Source of the DNA: Deltaproteobacteria bacterium
GTDB taxonomy: Bacteria > UBA10199 > JADFYH01
DNA: 64,000 bases
NCBI GenBank assembly: GCA_015233135.1
Contig: JADFYH010000001.1
Location: forward strand, 91,930 to 155,929
Reading direction: 5' to 3'
In this document: piece after piece, positions 15,265-23,932 of the stretch
How the letters are laid out: each line of letters opens with the position of its first letter
Position numbering within the stretch: position 1 is the stretch's first letter
The notes under the pieces: generated by a model
Told to the model about the DNA's origin: nothing
The model's input: the letters and a program-made list of their open reading frames with translations, nothing else
The model's database searches: none
Made by a program: the position numbers and the translations under genes

Positions 15265-16305
15265 TTAGCCAATCCACATGCAATCCCCATAACTAAAAAG
15301 ACGGTATTTTTGGGCTATCGCTTCGGCATAGGCCTTTTTCAAAAACTCAGCTCCCGCAAAAGCAGAGGTGAGTAGTAAGGGAGTGGATTCGGGTTGATGA
15401 AAGTTTGTCAGGAAACGATCGATGACTTGGAATTTGTAGCCGGGGGTGATGTAGAGAGAGGTAGCTTGCATTGACCCCTCTCCCTCAAGGGGCGAGGGAT
15501 TTCTATAATAGGATTCCAGACTCCTCACCACCGTCGTGCCCACCGCCGTGATGGGCCGACCTTCCTGTTTAGCGTTCTGGATGGCTGCAGCAACCGAATC
15601 TGGTACTTCGTAATATTCCGTCTGCATTTGATGCTCTTCAATCTTTTCTACCCGAACCGGCTCAAAGGTTCCCATCCCCACATGCAGGGTAATGAAATGG
15701 ATTTCTACTCCTTTTTCTCTTAACTCCTTCAATACCGCTTCTGTAAAATGCAGACTGGCAGTGGGTGCGGCGATGGCGCCTTCTTTTTGGGCAAAGATCG
15801 TTTGATAGCGATGCAGATCTTCGGCTTTCGGATGCGCGCGCTTGATGTAAGGGGGCAAAGGTGCGGCCCCTTGTTCGAGCATTAACTCACGCACCGAAAC
15901 GGAAGAAGAAAAAAGAAGCTGTTTTACTTTTCCTTCGGGTTGGATAATTTCGGCTTCGATCTTTCCCAATTTCGATTCAAAAAAAATCTTCTGCCCGGCT
16001 TTTATATTTTTGGAAGGGAAGATCATCGCCGAGCAAAGGCCCCTTTGATTTTCAGCCACGATCAAGACCTCTAATTTTCCGCCTGTCTCTTTTTGGGCCC
16101 AAAGTCGAGCGGGCAAGACCTTGGTGTTGTTCAGAATGAGCAGATCTCCTTTTTTGAAAAACGAGGGAAGATCTCGAAATAGAGAGTGCGAAATACCTTG
16201 TGTGCTTCTATCCAAAACCAAAAGACGCGAACTATCGCGAGGGTTCGCAGGTTCTTGAGCTACCAGCTCAGGAGGATAGGAGAAGGAAAAATCTTTCAAA
16301 AGCAT
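15265..16305 (-). CDS. queA: S-adenosylmethionine:tRNA ribosyltransferase-isomerase
   Basis: QueA adds the epoxycyclopentane ring precursor to preQ1 in tRNA. Seen: FSYPPELVAQEP at the N-terminus, RDSSRLLVLDR, LILNNTKVLPARL, YIKRAHPKAEDLHRYQTIFA, ASLHFTEAVL, GMGTFEPVRVE and TNFHQPESTPLLLTSAFAG. The 346-residue length is normal. A REP-like palindrome (15474-15499) inside the gene adds NPSPLEGEG at about residues 269-277, in the variable loop between LESYY and the YITPGY strand. The gene is divergent from dedA and upstream of tgt. Confidence 0.96.
   Translation of the reverse strand: MLLKDFSFSYPPELVAQEPANPRDSSRLLVLDRSTQGISHSLFRDLPSFFKKGDLLILNNTKVLPARLWAQKETGGKLEVLIVAENQRGLCSAMIFPSKNIKAGQKIFFESKLGKIEAEIIQPEGKVKQLLFSSSVSVRELMLEQGAAPLPPYIKRAHPKAEDLHRYQTIFAQKEGAIAAPTASLHFTEAVLKELREKGVEIHFITLHVGMGTFEPVRVEKIEEHQMQTEYYEVPDSVAAAIQNAKQEGRPITAVGTTVVRSLESYYRNPSPLEGEGSMQATSLYITPGYKFQVIDRFLTNFHQPESTPLLLTSAFAGAEFLKKAYAEAIAQKYRLFSYGDCMWIG
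15474..15499. repeat. REP-like palindrome inside queA
   Basis: A single hairpin (CCCCTCTCCC-tcaa-GGGGCGAGGG) lies in frame and is translated as PSPLEGEG. It has no tail. The gene remains open on both sides, so the insertion or conversion kept the reading frame. Confidence 0.85.
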
Positions 16306-16395
16306 TTATTATCCCTGATAGAGAGAAATTGCAGCACTATCAATCTTTTATTGTTTTTCTACCTCAAGACTTCTAAAAGATTATCTAACTCACTT

Positions 16396-17052
16396 ATGGA
16401 ACACTACTTACCTTACCTCAGCCACTTCAAATACATTGCCTTTTTTATCCTCTTGCTCCTCTGCGGCATGGGTCTGCCTATTCCCGAAGATGTCGTGATT
16501 GTGATTGGGGGTTATCTGGCTCATCGGGGAGACACCGAGTTTATTCCCACCCTGCTTACATTATATGTGGGAGCCATCTGCGGTGATTTTTGTCTGTACT
16601 GGATTGGGCGTCGCTTTGGACAGGATATTATCAGCCACAAAAAACTGAAAAGATTTTTCAGCGCGAAACGAATCAAGGCCATCAATTATTATTTTCATCG
16701 TTACGGAAACCGGACCTTCTTTTTTGCCCGATTTTTAGTGGGTCTGCGTTCCACTATCTTCCTGAGCTCGGGGGCCTTCAAAGTTCACTTTAAAAAAGTA
16801 CTTTTGATGAACGGTATGGCGGCTTCTATATCGGTTAGTTTTGTCACTTGCCTGGGTTATTTTTTTGGCAATCAACTGGATCAACTTTTATTCTGGATGA
16901 AACGCGTGGAGCGTGTGCTGATCTTAGTGGTAGGAATGGGCATTGGCCTTTTAATTATGGCCTTTTGGCGTTTTTTGAAAAAACAGGAACAGGAGATAGA
17001 ACAGGAATCTCCCGAGTTAGAGGCGCCTCCGAAGGATGAGGGGATTCTTTAA
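16396..17052 (+). CDS. DedA family inner-membrane protein
   Basis: A 218-residue polytopic protein of the DedA/SNARE-associated family, whose members take part in lipid-carrier translocation and envelope homeostasis. Seen: GMGLPIPEDVVIVIGGYLA (about 25-43), ICGDFCLYWIGRRFG, a basic loop, RYGNRTFFFARFLVGLRSTI (the family's F-x-R-F-x-P-x-R-x-x-x arginine motif) and a C-terminal helix with an acidic tail. The ATG at 16396 is chosen because the frame before it is antisense to queA. It is a single plus-strand gene among minus-strand ones, and its stop overlaps the TPR gene's stop by 4 nt (convergent). Confidence 0.85.
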   Translation: MEHYLPYLSHFKYIAFFILLLLCGMGLPIPEDVVIVIGGYLAHRGDTEFIPTLLTLYVGAICGDFCLYWIGRRFGQDIISHKKLKRFFSAKRIKAINYYFHRYGNRTFFFARFLVGLRSTIFLSSGAFKVHFKKVLLMNGMAASISVSFVTCLGYFFGNQLDQLLFWMKRVERVLILVVGMGIGLLIMAFWRFLKKQEQEIEQESPELEAPPKDEGIL

Positions 17053-17675
17053 TTCGGAAAACTAATCAAAAGTTTCGTCAACTGATCGGCCGCGGTCAAA
17101 TCTTTCAGCGACAGGGCCAGCATCTTTGCTTCCTCCAAAAAATATTTACATTCTTCAGTCCCCGTGTTTCTTCGGATCAGGCCCTCGAGCAAGGTCATGT
17201 CCAAATCCGATAGCTTTTGAATCCCCGAGAAATGCTCCCCGATCGATTGCAACAAAGACTTTGCCGCGCGCTTGCGGTCGCTCTTTTTGAGATAGGCAGA
17301 TCCAATGGTGATGAAGGCCTGATGGCGCAAGGCCGGCGTAATGTCCTCTTGCATAATGATCTTCTCGCATTTTTTGATGGCGGTATCGTTTTGGCCAAAC
17401 AAACGCAAAAGAAGGCGTGCCACTAAAAGTTTGTAATAGCCATTTTGAGGATCCAACCTTTCGGCTTTTTCATAGTAACGCCACGATTCTTTCCATTCTT
17501 TTTTGAGTTGGGCGAGCAGACCTAAACAGGAATAAGCGGTAGTTTGGAGAAGCAGGTTTTTTTTCTGATGGGCGTCTTCCAGCAGCTTGTTCAGGTTTTC
17601 CGCCGCACTTTCCCAGTTTTTCTTTTGCAAATCGATCAGGGCCTTTTGGAGATTTTCGTGAGTTAAACTTTGCAT
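17049..17675 (-). CDS. TPR-repeat protein, unknown role
   Basis: A 208-residue soluble protein made of helix pairs. At least three tetratricopeptide repeats can be made out: ALIDLQKKNWESAAENLNKL (about 11-30), TAYSCLGLLAQLKKEWKESW with YYEKAERLDPQNGYY (about 47-80), and QAFITIGSAYLKKSDRKRAA (about 118-137). TPRs bind peptides or partner proteins; nothing here points to a specific one. No signal peptide is visible. It lies 15 bases after the phosphatase gene, probably in one transcript with comF and that gene. Confidence 0.7.
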   Translation of the reverse strand: MQSLTHENLQKALIDLQKKNWESAAENLNKLLEDAHQKKNLLLQTTAYSCLGLLAQLKKEWKESWRYYEKAERLDPQNGYYKLLVARLLLRLFGQNDTAIKKCEKIIMQEDITPALRHQAFITIGSAYLKKSDRKRAAKSLLQSIGEHFSGIQKLSDLDMTLLEGLIRRNTGTEECKYFLEEAKMLALSLKDLTAADQLTKLLISFPN

Positions 17676-17690
17676 CCGGTCCTCGCTGAC

Positions 17691-18461
17691 TTAAGAATTC
17701 AAAATTTTTAACATGGCGTCGTGCAGTAAACTATTCGACGCCAACATTTGTTTTTCATAAATACTAAAACGCTTTCCCTGATAATTGCTCACCCGCCCAC
17801 CGGCCTCTTCGACGATCAATAATCCCGCGGCCACGTCCCAGGGCTGAAGGGCCAGTTCCCAAAAACCATCGTAGCGTCCCATGGCCACATCACACAAATC
17901 GGTAGAGGCCACGCCGTCTCGACGCACCGCCTGGGCGTTCATCAAAAATTTTTCAAACTGGACGATGTTGTTTTCACCCGTCTCCGAAAGATTATAAGCA
18001 AAACCGGTCACCAGAAGCGACTGTTTTAATATTTTTGTGGAAGATACCGCTATTTTTTGCCCATTACAAAAGGCCCCGGAACCCTTTTCAGCGATAAACA
18101 TTTCTTTCAAATTAGGCTCGTAAACCACACCCAAAATAATCTCTCCTTTATATTCCAAACCGATCGACGTGGAAAACAAGGGATAGGCATGCGCATAATT
18201 GGTGGTTCCATCAATAGGGTCAATCACCCAGCGATAATCGGAATGCTGCCGGTTTCCTCCACCTTCTTCAGCCAGAATATCATGACTGGGAAAGGCCCCC
18301 TGGATAATCGCGATAATTTCTTTTTCGCAAAGTTTATCCACGTGGGTCACCAGATTGATCTCCCCCTTGAATTCAATCTGCTTTTCTTTCAGCAGATTAT
18401 CTAACTGTAGCTGACCAGAAGCCAGGGCGGCTTGTTTGGCTACTTCAAAAAATGATTTCAT
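17691..18461 (-). CDS. Inositol-1-monophosphatase family protein (SuhB-like)
   Basis: A 256-residue Mg-dependent phosphatase of the IMPase family. Seen: LVTHVDKLCEKEI, ILAEEGGG (metal-binding Glu), WVIDPIDGTTNYAHAYPLFS (the diagnostic DPIDGT-N), RRDGVASTDLCDVAMGRYDG and ELALQPWDVAAGLLIVEEAGG. These enzymes hydrolyse inositol phosphates and related sugar phosphates; SuhB also binds the transcription machinery in enterobacteria, which cannot be inferred here. The ATG at 18461 overlaps the comF stop as ATGA. An upstream start would lie inside comF. Confidence 0.92.
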   Translation of the reverse strand: MKSFFEVAKQAALASGQLQLDNLLKEKQIEFKGEINLVTHVDKLCEKEIIAIIQGAFPSHDILAEEGGGNRQHSDYRWVIDPIDGTTNYAHAYPLFSTSIGLEYKGEIILGVVYEPNLKEMFIAEKGSGAFCNGQKIAVSSTKILKQSLLVTGFAYNLSETGENNIVQFEKFLMNAQAVRRDGVASTDLCDVAMGRYDGFWELALQPWDVAAGLLIVEEAGGRVSNYQGKRFSIYEKQMLASNSLLHDAMLKILNS

Positions 18462-19189
18462 GAAAACTCCAATGGGGTTCTGGCCAGGGTCAAACCATAA
18501 ACCTCTGCGCCGGCGTTCTTTAAAAGCTTGGCACACTCGATCAGGGTTGCGCCTGTTGTATACACATCATCAATCAGCAGCACCTTTTTATTTTTAAAGG
18601 GATGCTTTTTTGCCAGCCTAAAGACATTACGAATATTTTTCAAGCGCTGCTGTCGATTCAACGTTTTTTGTGCCGAACCCAACTTGACTCGTTTTAAAGC
18701 CGAAAACTCCACTGGAACTTTTATTTTGCGGGAAAGCGCCTTTGCCAAAATTAATGAAGGATTGTAGCCGCGACGAATCAAGGTAAACCAGTGCGAAGGC
18801 ACGGGAAGCAGATAATCGGCAGATTGCAAAAAGCCAGGGATTTTATCCGCTAATTTTTGTGTAAAAAAATCTAAACAGAGCTCGGAATTTTTAAATTTAA
18901 AAAGATACAAAAGATCTGAAAAAGGTTTTTTGAGACTAAAAATCGAACGACAAATTTCAAAAGGAAGCTTGGCCTTCAAACAATCCTGACAGCTGTGAGC
19001 CTTCAGCTGATTTGTGGAATTGGGATCTCCGCAACGGGGACAAATCGGCCCACTCACTTCTTCAAGCTTGCTCTGACAGGATTCGCAAAGAGCAAACTTT
19101 GAATCAAGCTCCAAACTTTTACAAAGCACACAGAGCGGCGGGAAAAAGTAAGAAATGGATGAAGAAAGGAGAAGTCGAGGAATACGCAT
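18458..19189 (-). CDS. comF: ComF family phosphoribosyltransferase-like protein
   Basis: ComF/GntX-type protein of 243 residues. The N-terminal zinc ribbon is CVLCKSLELDSKFALCESC and CPRCGDPN. LYLFKFKNSELCLDF is the family's Y-K-F----L motif. PVPSHWFTLIRRGYNPSLIL is followed by the PRPP-type loop VLLIDDVYTTGATLIECA. Members support DNA uptake or DNA metabolism, but the biochemical substrate is unclear. It is translationally coupled to the phosphatase gene by ATGA overlap. Confidence 0.92.
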   Translation of the reverse strand: MRIPRLLLSSSISYFFPPLCVLCKSLELDSKFALCESCQSKLEEVSGPICPRCGDPNSTNQLKAHSCQDCLKAKLPFEICRSIFSLKKPFSDLLYLFKFKNSELCLDFFTQKLADKIPGFLQSADYLLPVPSHWFTLIRRGYNPSLILAKALSRKIKVPVEFSALKRVKLGSAQKTLNRQQRLKNIRNVFRLAKKHPFKNKKVLLIDDVYTTGATLIECAKLLKNAGAEVYGLTLARTPLEFS

Positions 19190-19450
19190 CTCTAAAGAGA
19201 CAGCAAGGTTGAGGCCAAGCTAAAGAGAAGCATAAGCTCTTATTAATACTAAAATGTGTAAAAGTATCTTCAAAATAAAAGTCCAAAATTCAAACGCTTT
19301 CAAATAGGCTGGGTTGGTTTGCGGACGTCTGTCACCGGGCTGCTACTCAAGTTAAATCCAAGATGGAATTAGAAATTATTTCTCCCACAATTTCTGAATA
19401 GAAAAAATTTGATGAAAATAATCGCTTTCTTCCAAAGCAATCGTAGCCTT
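19190..19450. other. Spacer upstream of comF without a recognisable gene
   Basis: About 260 bases, AT-rich, with a GC-richer patch near 19308-19345. I see no open frame of weight, no tRNA and no clear terminator. Together with the adjoining ATPase-like relic (19451-19598) it looks like a decayed region between metG and comF. Confidence 0.4.
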
Positions 19451-19598
19451 TTAGTTTGAGATGAGAATTTTTTCGATGCTGTAGTTTTTAGGAAATTTTG
19501 AGCGCGCAAGCTTTTGTTCCATTTCAGAAATCACTTTGGTCCCCACGGGGTTACTTTGATACTTCATTTCACACACCGTCTTTTCTGTATGCGGATTT
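19451..19598 (-). pseudogene. C-terminal remnant resembling AAA-ATPase tails
   Basis: Just beyond the metG stop, in another frame, the minus strand reads TVCEMKYQSNPVGTKVISEM, then EQKLARSKFPKNYSIEKILI and ends SN. The pattern (an E-x-K-Y strand, a helix, then a short strand S-I-E-K-x-L-I-S) looks like the last 45 residues of the nuclease-like tail of AAA_14/DUF4143 or DUF234 ATPases, three intact examples of which are elsewhere in the window. Nothing of the ATPase domain remains. It could instead be an alternative metG end after a frameshift, but MetG proteins do not end this way. Confidence 0.4.
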
Positions 19599-21131
19599 TT
19601 ATTTGTTTTCAAAGCGGGGAAAGAGCTGAAAAGATTCACCCAGTTGATGAGGGCCCCGAAAAGCAGACCAATCCTCATTTTGCTGGAAGACCTGAGGAAG
19701 GGGCAGGTTCAATTGCTGATAGATCTTTCTACTCGTTTCGGGCATGAAGGGAGAAATCCAGAGACCAATAATTCGCAGGGCATTTACCAAATTGAAGAGC
19801 ACCTCTTTCAGTCGATCGTCCTGATTATTTTTCTTTAAGGTCCAGGGGGCCGAGACATCGATGTATTTATCACAGGCGCTCATGAGTTCCCAAATCGCAC
19901 TCAAGGCCTGATGAAATTCCAGATCTCCATTCAAATAATCCAGAGACTCATGATATTTCTTTTTAGAATTTTCAAAGGTTTGTAGCAGCCAATTTTCTTC
20001 TTCCGCTCTTTGACCCGCTTCAATTTTTCCTTCAAAATATTTCTTGGCCATCCCCAAGGTACGGCTGAGCAAGTTTCCTATATCGTTAGCAAGATCGCTG
20101 TTATAGCGGGTAATGAAATCCTCCCAGCTAAAATTTCCGTCCGACCCAAAACTGGAGGAACGCATCAGATAATAGCGCAGGACATCGGCATCGAACTTTT
20201 CGACGATGTCCAGGGGAGTCACCACATTGCCCAGGCTCTTGCTCATCTTCTCGCCTTTTAAGTAGACAAATCCATGCCCAAAAACATGTTGGGGCAGTTC
20301 CAAGCCGGCACTCATCAACATCGCTGGCCAAATGACACAGTGAAAACGGGTGATATCTTTTCCCACAATATGAAGTTGCGCGGGCCACCACTGCCTGAAT
20401 TTTGCCTCGTCTTGGCCATAGCCGACGGCCGTGATGTAATTGAGGAGTGCGTCAAACCAGACATACAAAACATGCTTGGGATTTGCGGGCACCGGAATGC
20501 CCCAATCGAAGGTCGAGCGGGAGATGGAAATATCCTGCAGCCCTTCTTTTTGCAGCAGACTCAAAATTTCGTTTCGGCGAATATCCGGTAAAATAAATTT
20601 TGGATTTTTTTCGATATGAGCAATTAAGGCCTCGCGATATTTGGAGAGTTTAAAAAAATAATTTTTTTCCACCAACCAGCGGGGTTTTGTTTTATGGTTA
20701 GGACAAAGACCTTCCACTAAATCTTTTTCGGTTTGATAAGCCTCACAGGATTCACAATACCATCCTTCATATTCCCCTTCGTAGATATCCCCTTTTTCAA
20801 AAACAACTTGGAAAAATTTTTTGGAAGCCGCGTGATGACGCGGCTCTGAGGTTTGAATAAAATCGTCATAGCTGATGCGAAGTTTGCTCCAAATTTGGGT
20901 AAACTTCTCACGCATCCCATCGCAGTAAACTTTGGGGCTCAGACCCTGGGCAATGGCCGCCTTTTGCACATTGGCCGAATGTTCATCGTTGCCCATCTGA
21001 AAACGAACCTCGTCTCCTTTGAGGCGCCGGTAACGTACGAGCACATCGGCTCCAATTTTTTCATAGGCCGTGCCAATGTGAGGGATGGAATTGACATAAT
21101 CGATGGCAGTCGTGAGGTAAAATTTAGGCAT
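19599..21131 (-). CDS. metG: Methionyl-tRNA synthetase
   Basis: Class I aminoacyl-tRNA synthetase charging tRNA-Met. Seen: FYLTTAIDYVNSIPHIGTAY (HIGH-equivalent PHIG, about 3-22), the zinc knuckle CESCEAYQ ... CPNH, WFDALLNYITAVG, HVVGKDITRFHCVIWPAMLM-like strand (here IVGKDITRFHCVIWPAMLMS), and the KMSKSLGNVV loop (about 292-301). The ATG at 21131 lies two bases after the holB stop. The 510-residue protein ends after the anticodon-binding helical domain, with no C-terminal EMAPII-like dimerisation domain. It belongs with tmk and holB. Confidence 0.96.
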   Translation of the reverse strand: MPKFYLTTAIDYVNSIPHIGTAYEKIGADVLVRYRRLKGDEVRFQMGNDEHSANVQKAAIAQGLSPKVYCDGMREKFTQIWSKLRISYDDFIQTSEPRHHAASKKFFQVVFEKGDIYEGEYEGWYCESCEAYQTEKDLVEGLCPNHKTKPRWLVEKNYFFKLSKYREALIAHIEKNPKFILPDIRRNEILSLLQKEGLQDISISRSTFDWGIPVPANPKHVLYVWFDALLNYITAVGYGQDEAKFRQWWPAQLHIVGKDITRFHCVIWPAMLMSAGLELPQHVFGHGFVYLKGEKMSKSLGNVVTPLDIVEKFDADVLRYYLMRSSSFGSDGNFSWEDFITRYNSDLANDIGNLLSRTLGMAKKYFEGKIEAGQRAEEENWLLQTFENSKKKYHESLDYLNGDLEFHQALSAIWELMSACDKYIDVSAPWTLKKNNQDDRLKEVLFNLVNALRIIGLWISPFMPETSRKIYQQLNLPLPQVFQQNEDWSAFRGPHQLGESFQLFPRFENK

Positions 21132-21133
21132 AA

Positions 21134-22009
21134 TTAGAGGCACAATTTAAGGAAGAGATTTTCGAAGGTCAACAAGGCATTTGCGTAACGGTCGAGGCGT
21201 TTTAATGAAAGGCCGATGCATTGAAATTTCTCCAGGTTTTCTGCACAGGGATTTTGCAAGATCCTTTTGCGCCATTCCCATAATAAAAGAGTTAAGACCG
21301 ACTTTTCCGTTTCCGCATCTCCTGAAATTTCCTGCGCCACATTCAAAAGCTGCAACAATTGCCTCGGTTTGGAATTGAGCGCCGGTAAAATTTGTTTTTC
21401 TATCAATTCGAGCGCTTCGCTTTTTAGGGACAGCCACTGCCCGGGAGAAAGAGCGTGCGTACGCAGCAGCTCCGAATTGGGGACATGGTTTTTGAGCGCC
21501 AAAACCTGCGCGGTTTGATTTGGGCTTAAGGGTTGAAAATAGATCTTTTGCGCACGGGACAAGATAGTCTTAAGCAAGGCATTGGGAAAAGCTGTAATCA
21601 GAATAATCAAAACATCGGAGGGTGGCTCCTCCAAGATCTTCAACAGAGCATTGGCCGCCGCAGGAGGCAAGGCATGCGCATCCCTTAAAATAATAATTTT
21701 TCTGCAAGCTTCCAACGGTTTTAGAGAGAGCCATTGCTTCATCTGCCGAACCTTCTCGATTTTAATCACCTCTTTTTCGGGTTCGATCCAAAGCAAATCG
21801 GGATGATTTTTTTCCTGCACTCGCAAACAGGTGGGGCATTTTTGACAAGGTTCTGAACCAGCACAGAACATTTTTTGCACAAAGTGCAAAGCCACCAAAG
21901 ATTTCCCAATGCCTTCCGGACCGCAGAAGAGTAAGGCGTGAGGAAGCTTATTGGAAGCTGCAAGCTGAAGGAGATGCTTTAAAGTTTTTTCGTGGCCTAG
22001 GATATTCAT
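21134..22009 (-). CDS. holB: DNA polymerase III delta-prime subunit
   Basis: Clamp-loader subunit of 291 residues. Seen: FCGPEGIGKSLVALHF (P-loop, about 29-44), a zinc module CAGSEPCQKCPTCLRVQEKN with HPDL, an R/K-rich IEKVRQMKQWLSLKPLE, ANALLKILEEPPSDVLIIL and TILSRAQKIYF (the sensor SRC-like SRA). The C-terminal collar domain (about 200-291) is less conserved. tmk is directly upstream and metG two bases downstream, the common tmk-holB gene pair. Confidence 0.9.
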   Translation of the reverse strand: MNILGHEKTLKHLLQLAASNKLPHALLFCGPEGIGKSLVALHFVQKMFCAGSEPCQKCPTCLRVQEKNHPDLLWIEPEKEVIKIEKVRQMKQWLSLKPLEACRKIIILRDAHALPPAAANALLKILEEPPSDVLIILITAFPNALLKTILSRAQKIYFQPLSPNQTAQVLALKNHVPNSELLRTHALSPGQWLSLKSEALELIEKQILPALNSKPRQLLQLLNVAQEISGDAETEKSVLTLLLWEWRKRILQNPCAENLEKFQCIGLSLKRLDRYANALLTFENLFLKLCL

Positions 22010-22010
22010 T

Positions 22011-22670
22011 TTATTCCTCCCTCCCCCTTTGACGGGGGAGGGTTAGGGAGAGGGAGTTCACAGCTTTTAATACTCGCTCAAAAATTTCTGCAATCGACAA
22101 ACTGGCATCCAGCACACAAAATCGTTTTGTATCCTTTTTGGCCAGCCTCAAATATTCGTCTCTCACCGCTTGATGAAAAGACAAATCCAGATTTTCAAAA
22201 CGATCCTGAACATCATTCTCTTTTTGATTTCTTCCCTTGGCTCGGCCCAGCCCCAGTTCTACCGGACAGTCAAACAGCAGGGTTAAGTGAGGCCTTAGGC
22301 CATTCGTCGAAATATGGATCAGTTGTTCAATAAGATCCAAATCGATTTTTCGACCTCCATGCTGGTAGGCCAGGGTAGAATCGATGAAGCGATCGCAGAG
22401 AACCATTTTACCTTCTTTTAGGGCAGGAAGAATTTTTTCAGCACAGTGCTGGGCACGATCTGCCGAATATAAAAGTAATTCTGCCATAGGGACAGGATTG
22501 GAATGACGATCTAATAGAAGAGGCCGGATTTTTTCTCCCAGCAGGGTTCCGCCGGGTTCTCGGGTTTTAATAAAGGGGATTTTATTTTTTAAAAAATGCC
22601 CCGCCAGCAAATCGATTTGAGTCGATTTTCCGCAGCCTTCGATCCCCTCAAAAGTAATAAATAGGGCCAT
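22011..22670 (-). CDS. tmk: Thymidylate kinase
   Basis: Phosphorylates dTMP to dTDP. The start at 22670 gives MALFITFEGIEGCGKSTQID (P-loop GIEGCGKST), then TREPGGTLLGEKIRPLLL, the DRYxxS-type loop as CDRFIDSTLAYQHGGRKI, and the LID region GLGRAKGRNQKENDVQDRFE. It is about 219 residues. The last 13 residues (SLSLTLPRQRGREE) and the stop codon are encoded by a REP-like palindrome (22016-22057), so the natural C-terminus was replaced or extended. An upstream in-frame start lies inside the terminator of the porin gene and is rejected. holB follows by 1 nt. Confidence 0.95.
   Translation of the reverse strand: MALFITFEGIEGCGKSTQIDLLAGHFLKNKIPFIKTREPGGTLLGEKIRPLLLDRHSNPVPMAELLLYSADRAQHCAEKILPALKEGKMVLCDRFIDSTLAYQHGGRKIDLDLIEQLIHISTNGLRPHLTLLFDCPVELGLGRAKGRNQKENDVQDRFENLDLSFHQAVRDEYLRLAKKDTKRFCVLDASLSIAEIFERVLKAVNSLSLTLPRQRGREE
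22016..22057. repeat. REP-like element at the tmk 3' end
   Basis: Hairpin (CCTCCCTCCCCC-tttgac-GGGGGAGGG) then tail (ttagggagaggga). It encodes the final residues of tmk and abuts the holB start at 22009. Confidence 0.85.
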
Positions 22671-22719
22671 GTAGCAGCTATGGATAAGGAGGACAAACTT
22701 GTCAAGAATGCAAAAAAAA

Positions 22720-22754
22720 AAGCAGCCCCGCTTATAACAAAAGCGAGGCTGCAC
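22720..22754 (-). terminator. Rho-independent terminator of the first porin gene
   Basis: On the minus strand GCAGCC and GGCTGC with an inner CGCTT/AAGCG stem form a strong hairpin, followed by a run of ten T. It lies 20 bases after the porin stop and upstream of tmk. Confidence 0.9.
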
Positions 22755-22774
22755 TTATTAGGAGGGGAAGAAAA

Positions 22775-23932
22775 CTAAAAGTTATAAGCCAGTTCTGCGG
22801 CAAATCCATGACTCCATGAAGTCTTGGCACCCGTGCCACGAGGATCAAAAATAGTCGGACTGTATTCCAACTTCAGTTTTGCTCCATCCGTGATTTGGTA
22901 ACCCAGGCCCAGCGCGAAATCATGCATGTTCTGGTTTGTTGCCGTGTAATAGCCACTTCGATCCTGTAAAAAACCATAACGGAAGAAAACTCTCCAGGCC
23001 TCATTCAAATCGTAATTGGCCACAACAAATCCACCCCAGACCTTGTCGTTCTTGATACCCAAGATGTTGGAGTTGTCCTGACGGTAAACCAATTCGCCTG
23101 CCAATAAAAACTCCGGCGTAAATTTAACCGCGAAATCCAGATCGGCCAGATTGGTGAGGTGCTTGTTACAAGAGGATCCGCCTCCGTTGCAACCGAAGCG
23201 TTCCGGCCCACCGGCATAAGAAAAGCCGACGGTGCTTTTGGTGTTGTCCTTGCCCCAGTTGAATCCTAGTCTCATCCCATAAGAAGGAATGGCGCTGTAA
23301 CTTGCCAAGCCCCCAGGATTCACGGTGGTTCCTCCCGCAATAGGATTACCAAAGGCCACGGAATCGGCTAAATTATTGACCACATAGACATTCAAATCCA
23401 CCAGGTCATTGAAGGAATAATACAGCTTTGCGCCTGTTGCATTGGCGGGCGTAACGTAATTAAAAATATTTGAGAAAGAAATAGTGGGGTTATCGGCACG
23501 ATCGACCACATAATAACCGATGGGGACATTGAAACGACCCACGAGTAACTCCGCCCCACCCACGCCTACAGTGACATAGGCCTGCTCGAGGGACATATTA
23601 AAACCTTCCGTATTTCTTCCTGTTCCGGAAAGCTCGCGACCCAAATCGATATCCGCTCTCATTCGAATATTTTCACCGTAAGTTTTATTGAGATCCAGTT
23701 CGACTTGATCGAGGTAAAAATTAAAGGTGTCGTGCTTGGGAGCCGTTGCGCCGCGAAACCATCCCAATTGGCCCCCCACCGGAGTTCCCAAGGCATTGCT
23801 ATCGTCGTGTTGCCAGCCCGTAACCACATCAATATTTCCAGAAAGCTGCAGACCACCCGCTTTGGATTCTGCCTTTGAGGAGAACGGTGCAAAGGCCAAG
23901 AATGCGGTTAATAGAGATAAAGTTTTTTTCAT
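22775..23932 (-). CDS. Outer-membrane beta-barrel porin (BBP2/OmpL-like), paralogue 1
   Basis: A 385-residue protein with a 21-residue Sec signal peptide (MKKTLSLLTAFLAFAPFSSKA) and a repeated beta-strand pattern ending in an aromatic C-terminal residue (AELAYNF), as outer-membrane barrels do. LSGNIDVVTGWQHD, DTFNFYLDQVELDLNKT, LLVGRFNVPIGYYVVDRADN and ISFSNIFNYVTPANATG match the BBP2 barrel family (PF07642). Substrate unknown. A close paralogue follows at 24187-25398. An AAAGGAG ribosome site lies just upstream and its own terminator just downstream, so it is monocistronic. Confidence 0.85.
   Translation of the reverse strand: MKKTLSLLTAFLAFAPFSSKAESKAGGLQLSGNIDVVTGWQHDDSNALGTPVGGQLGWFRGATAPKHDTFNFYLDQVELDLNKTYGENIRMRADIDLGRELSGTGRNTEGFNMSLEQAYVTVGVGGAELLVGRFNVPIGYYVVDRADNPTISFSNIFNYVTPANATGAKLYYSFNDLVDLNVYVVNNLADSVAFGNPIAGGTTVNPGGLASYSAIPSYGMRLGFNWGKDNTKSTVGFSYAGGPERFGCNGGGSSCNKHLTNLADLDFAVKFTPEFLLAGELVYRQDNSNILGIKNDKVWGGFVVANYDLNEAWRVFFRYGFLQDRSGYYTATNQNMHDFALGLGYQITDGAKLKLEYSPTIFDPRGTGAKTSWSHGFAAELAYNF

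Noticed and set aside
16186-16395. Long N-terminal extension of the DedA protein
   Set aside because: It would be antisense to the queA 5' end and lacks a signal or membrane pattern; the ATG at 16396 gives the normal DedA start.
19308-19345. tRNA-like GC patch between comF and metG
   Set aside because: No acceptor stem, T-loop or anticodon arrangement could be folded by eye.
22671-22754. Upstream extension of tmk
   Set aside because: The added residues are translated from the porin terminator hairpin; the family begins at MALFITFEG.
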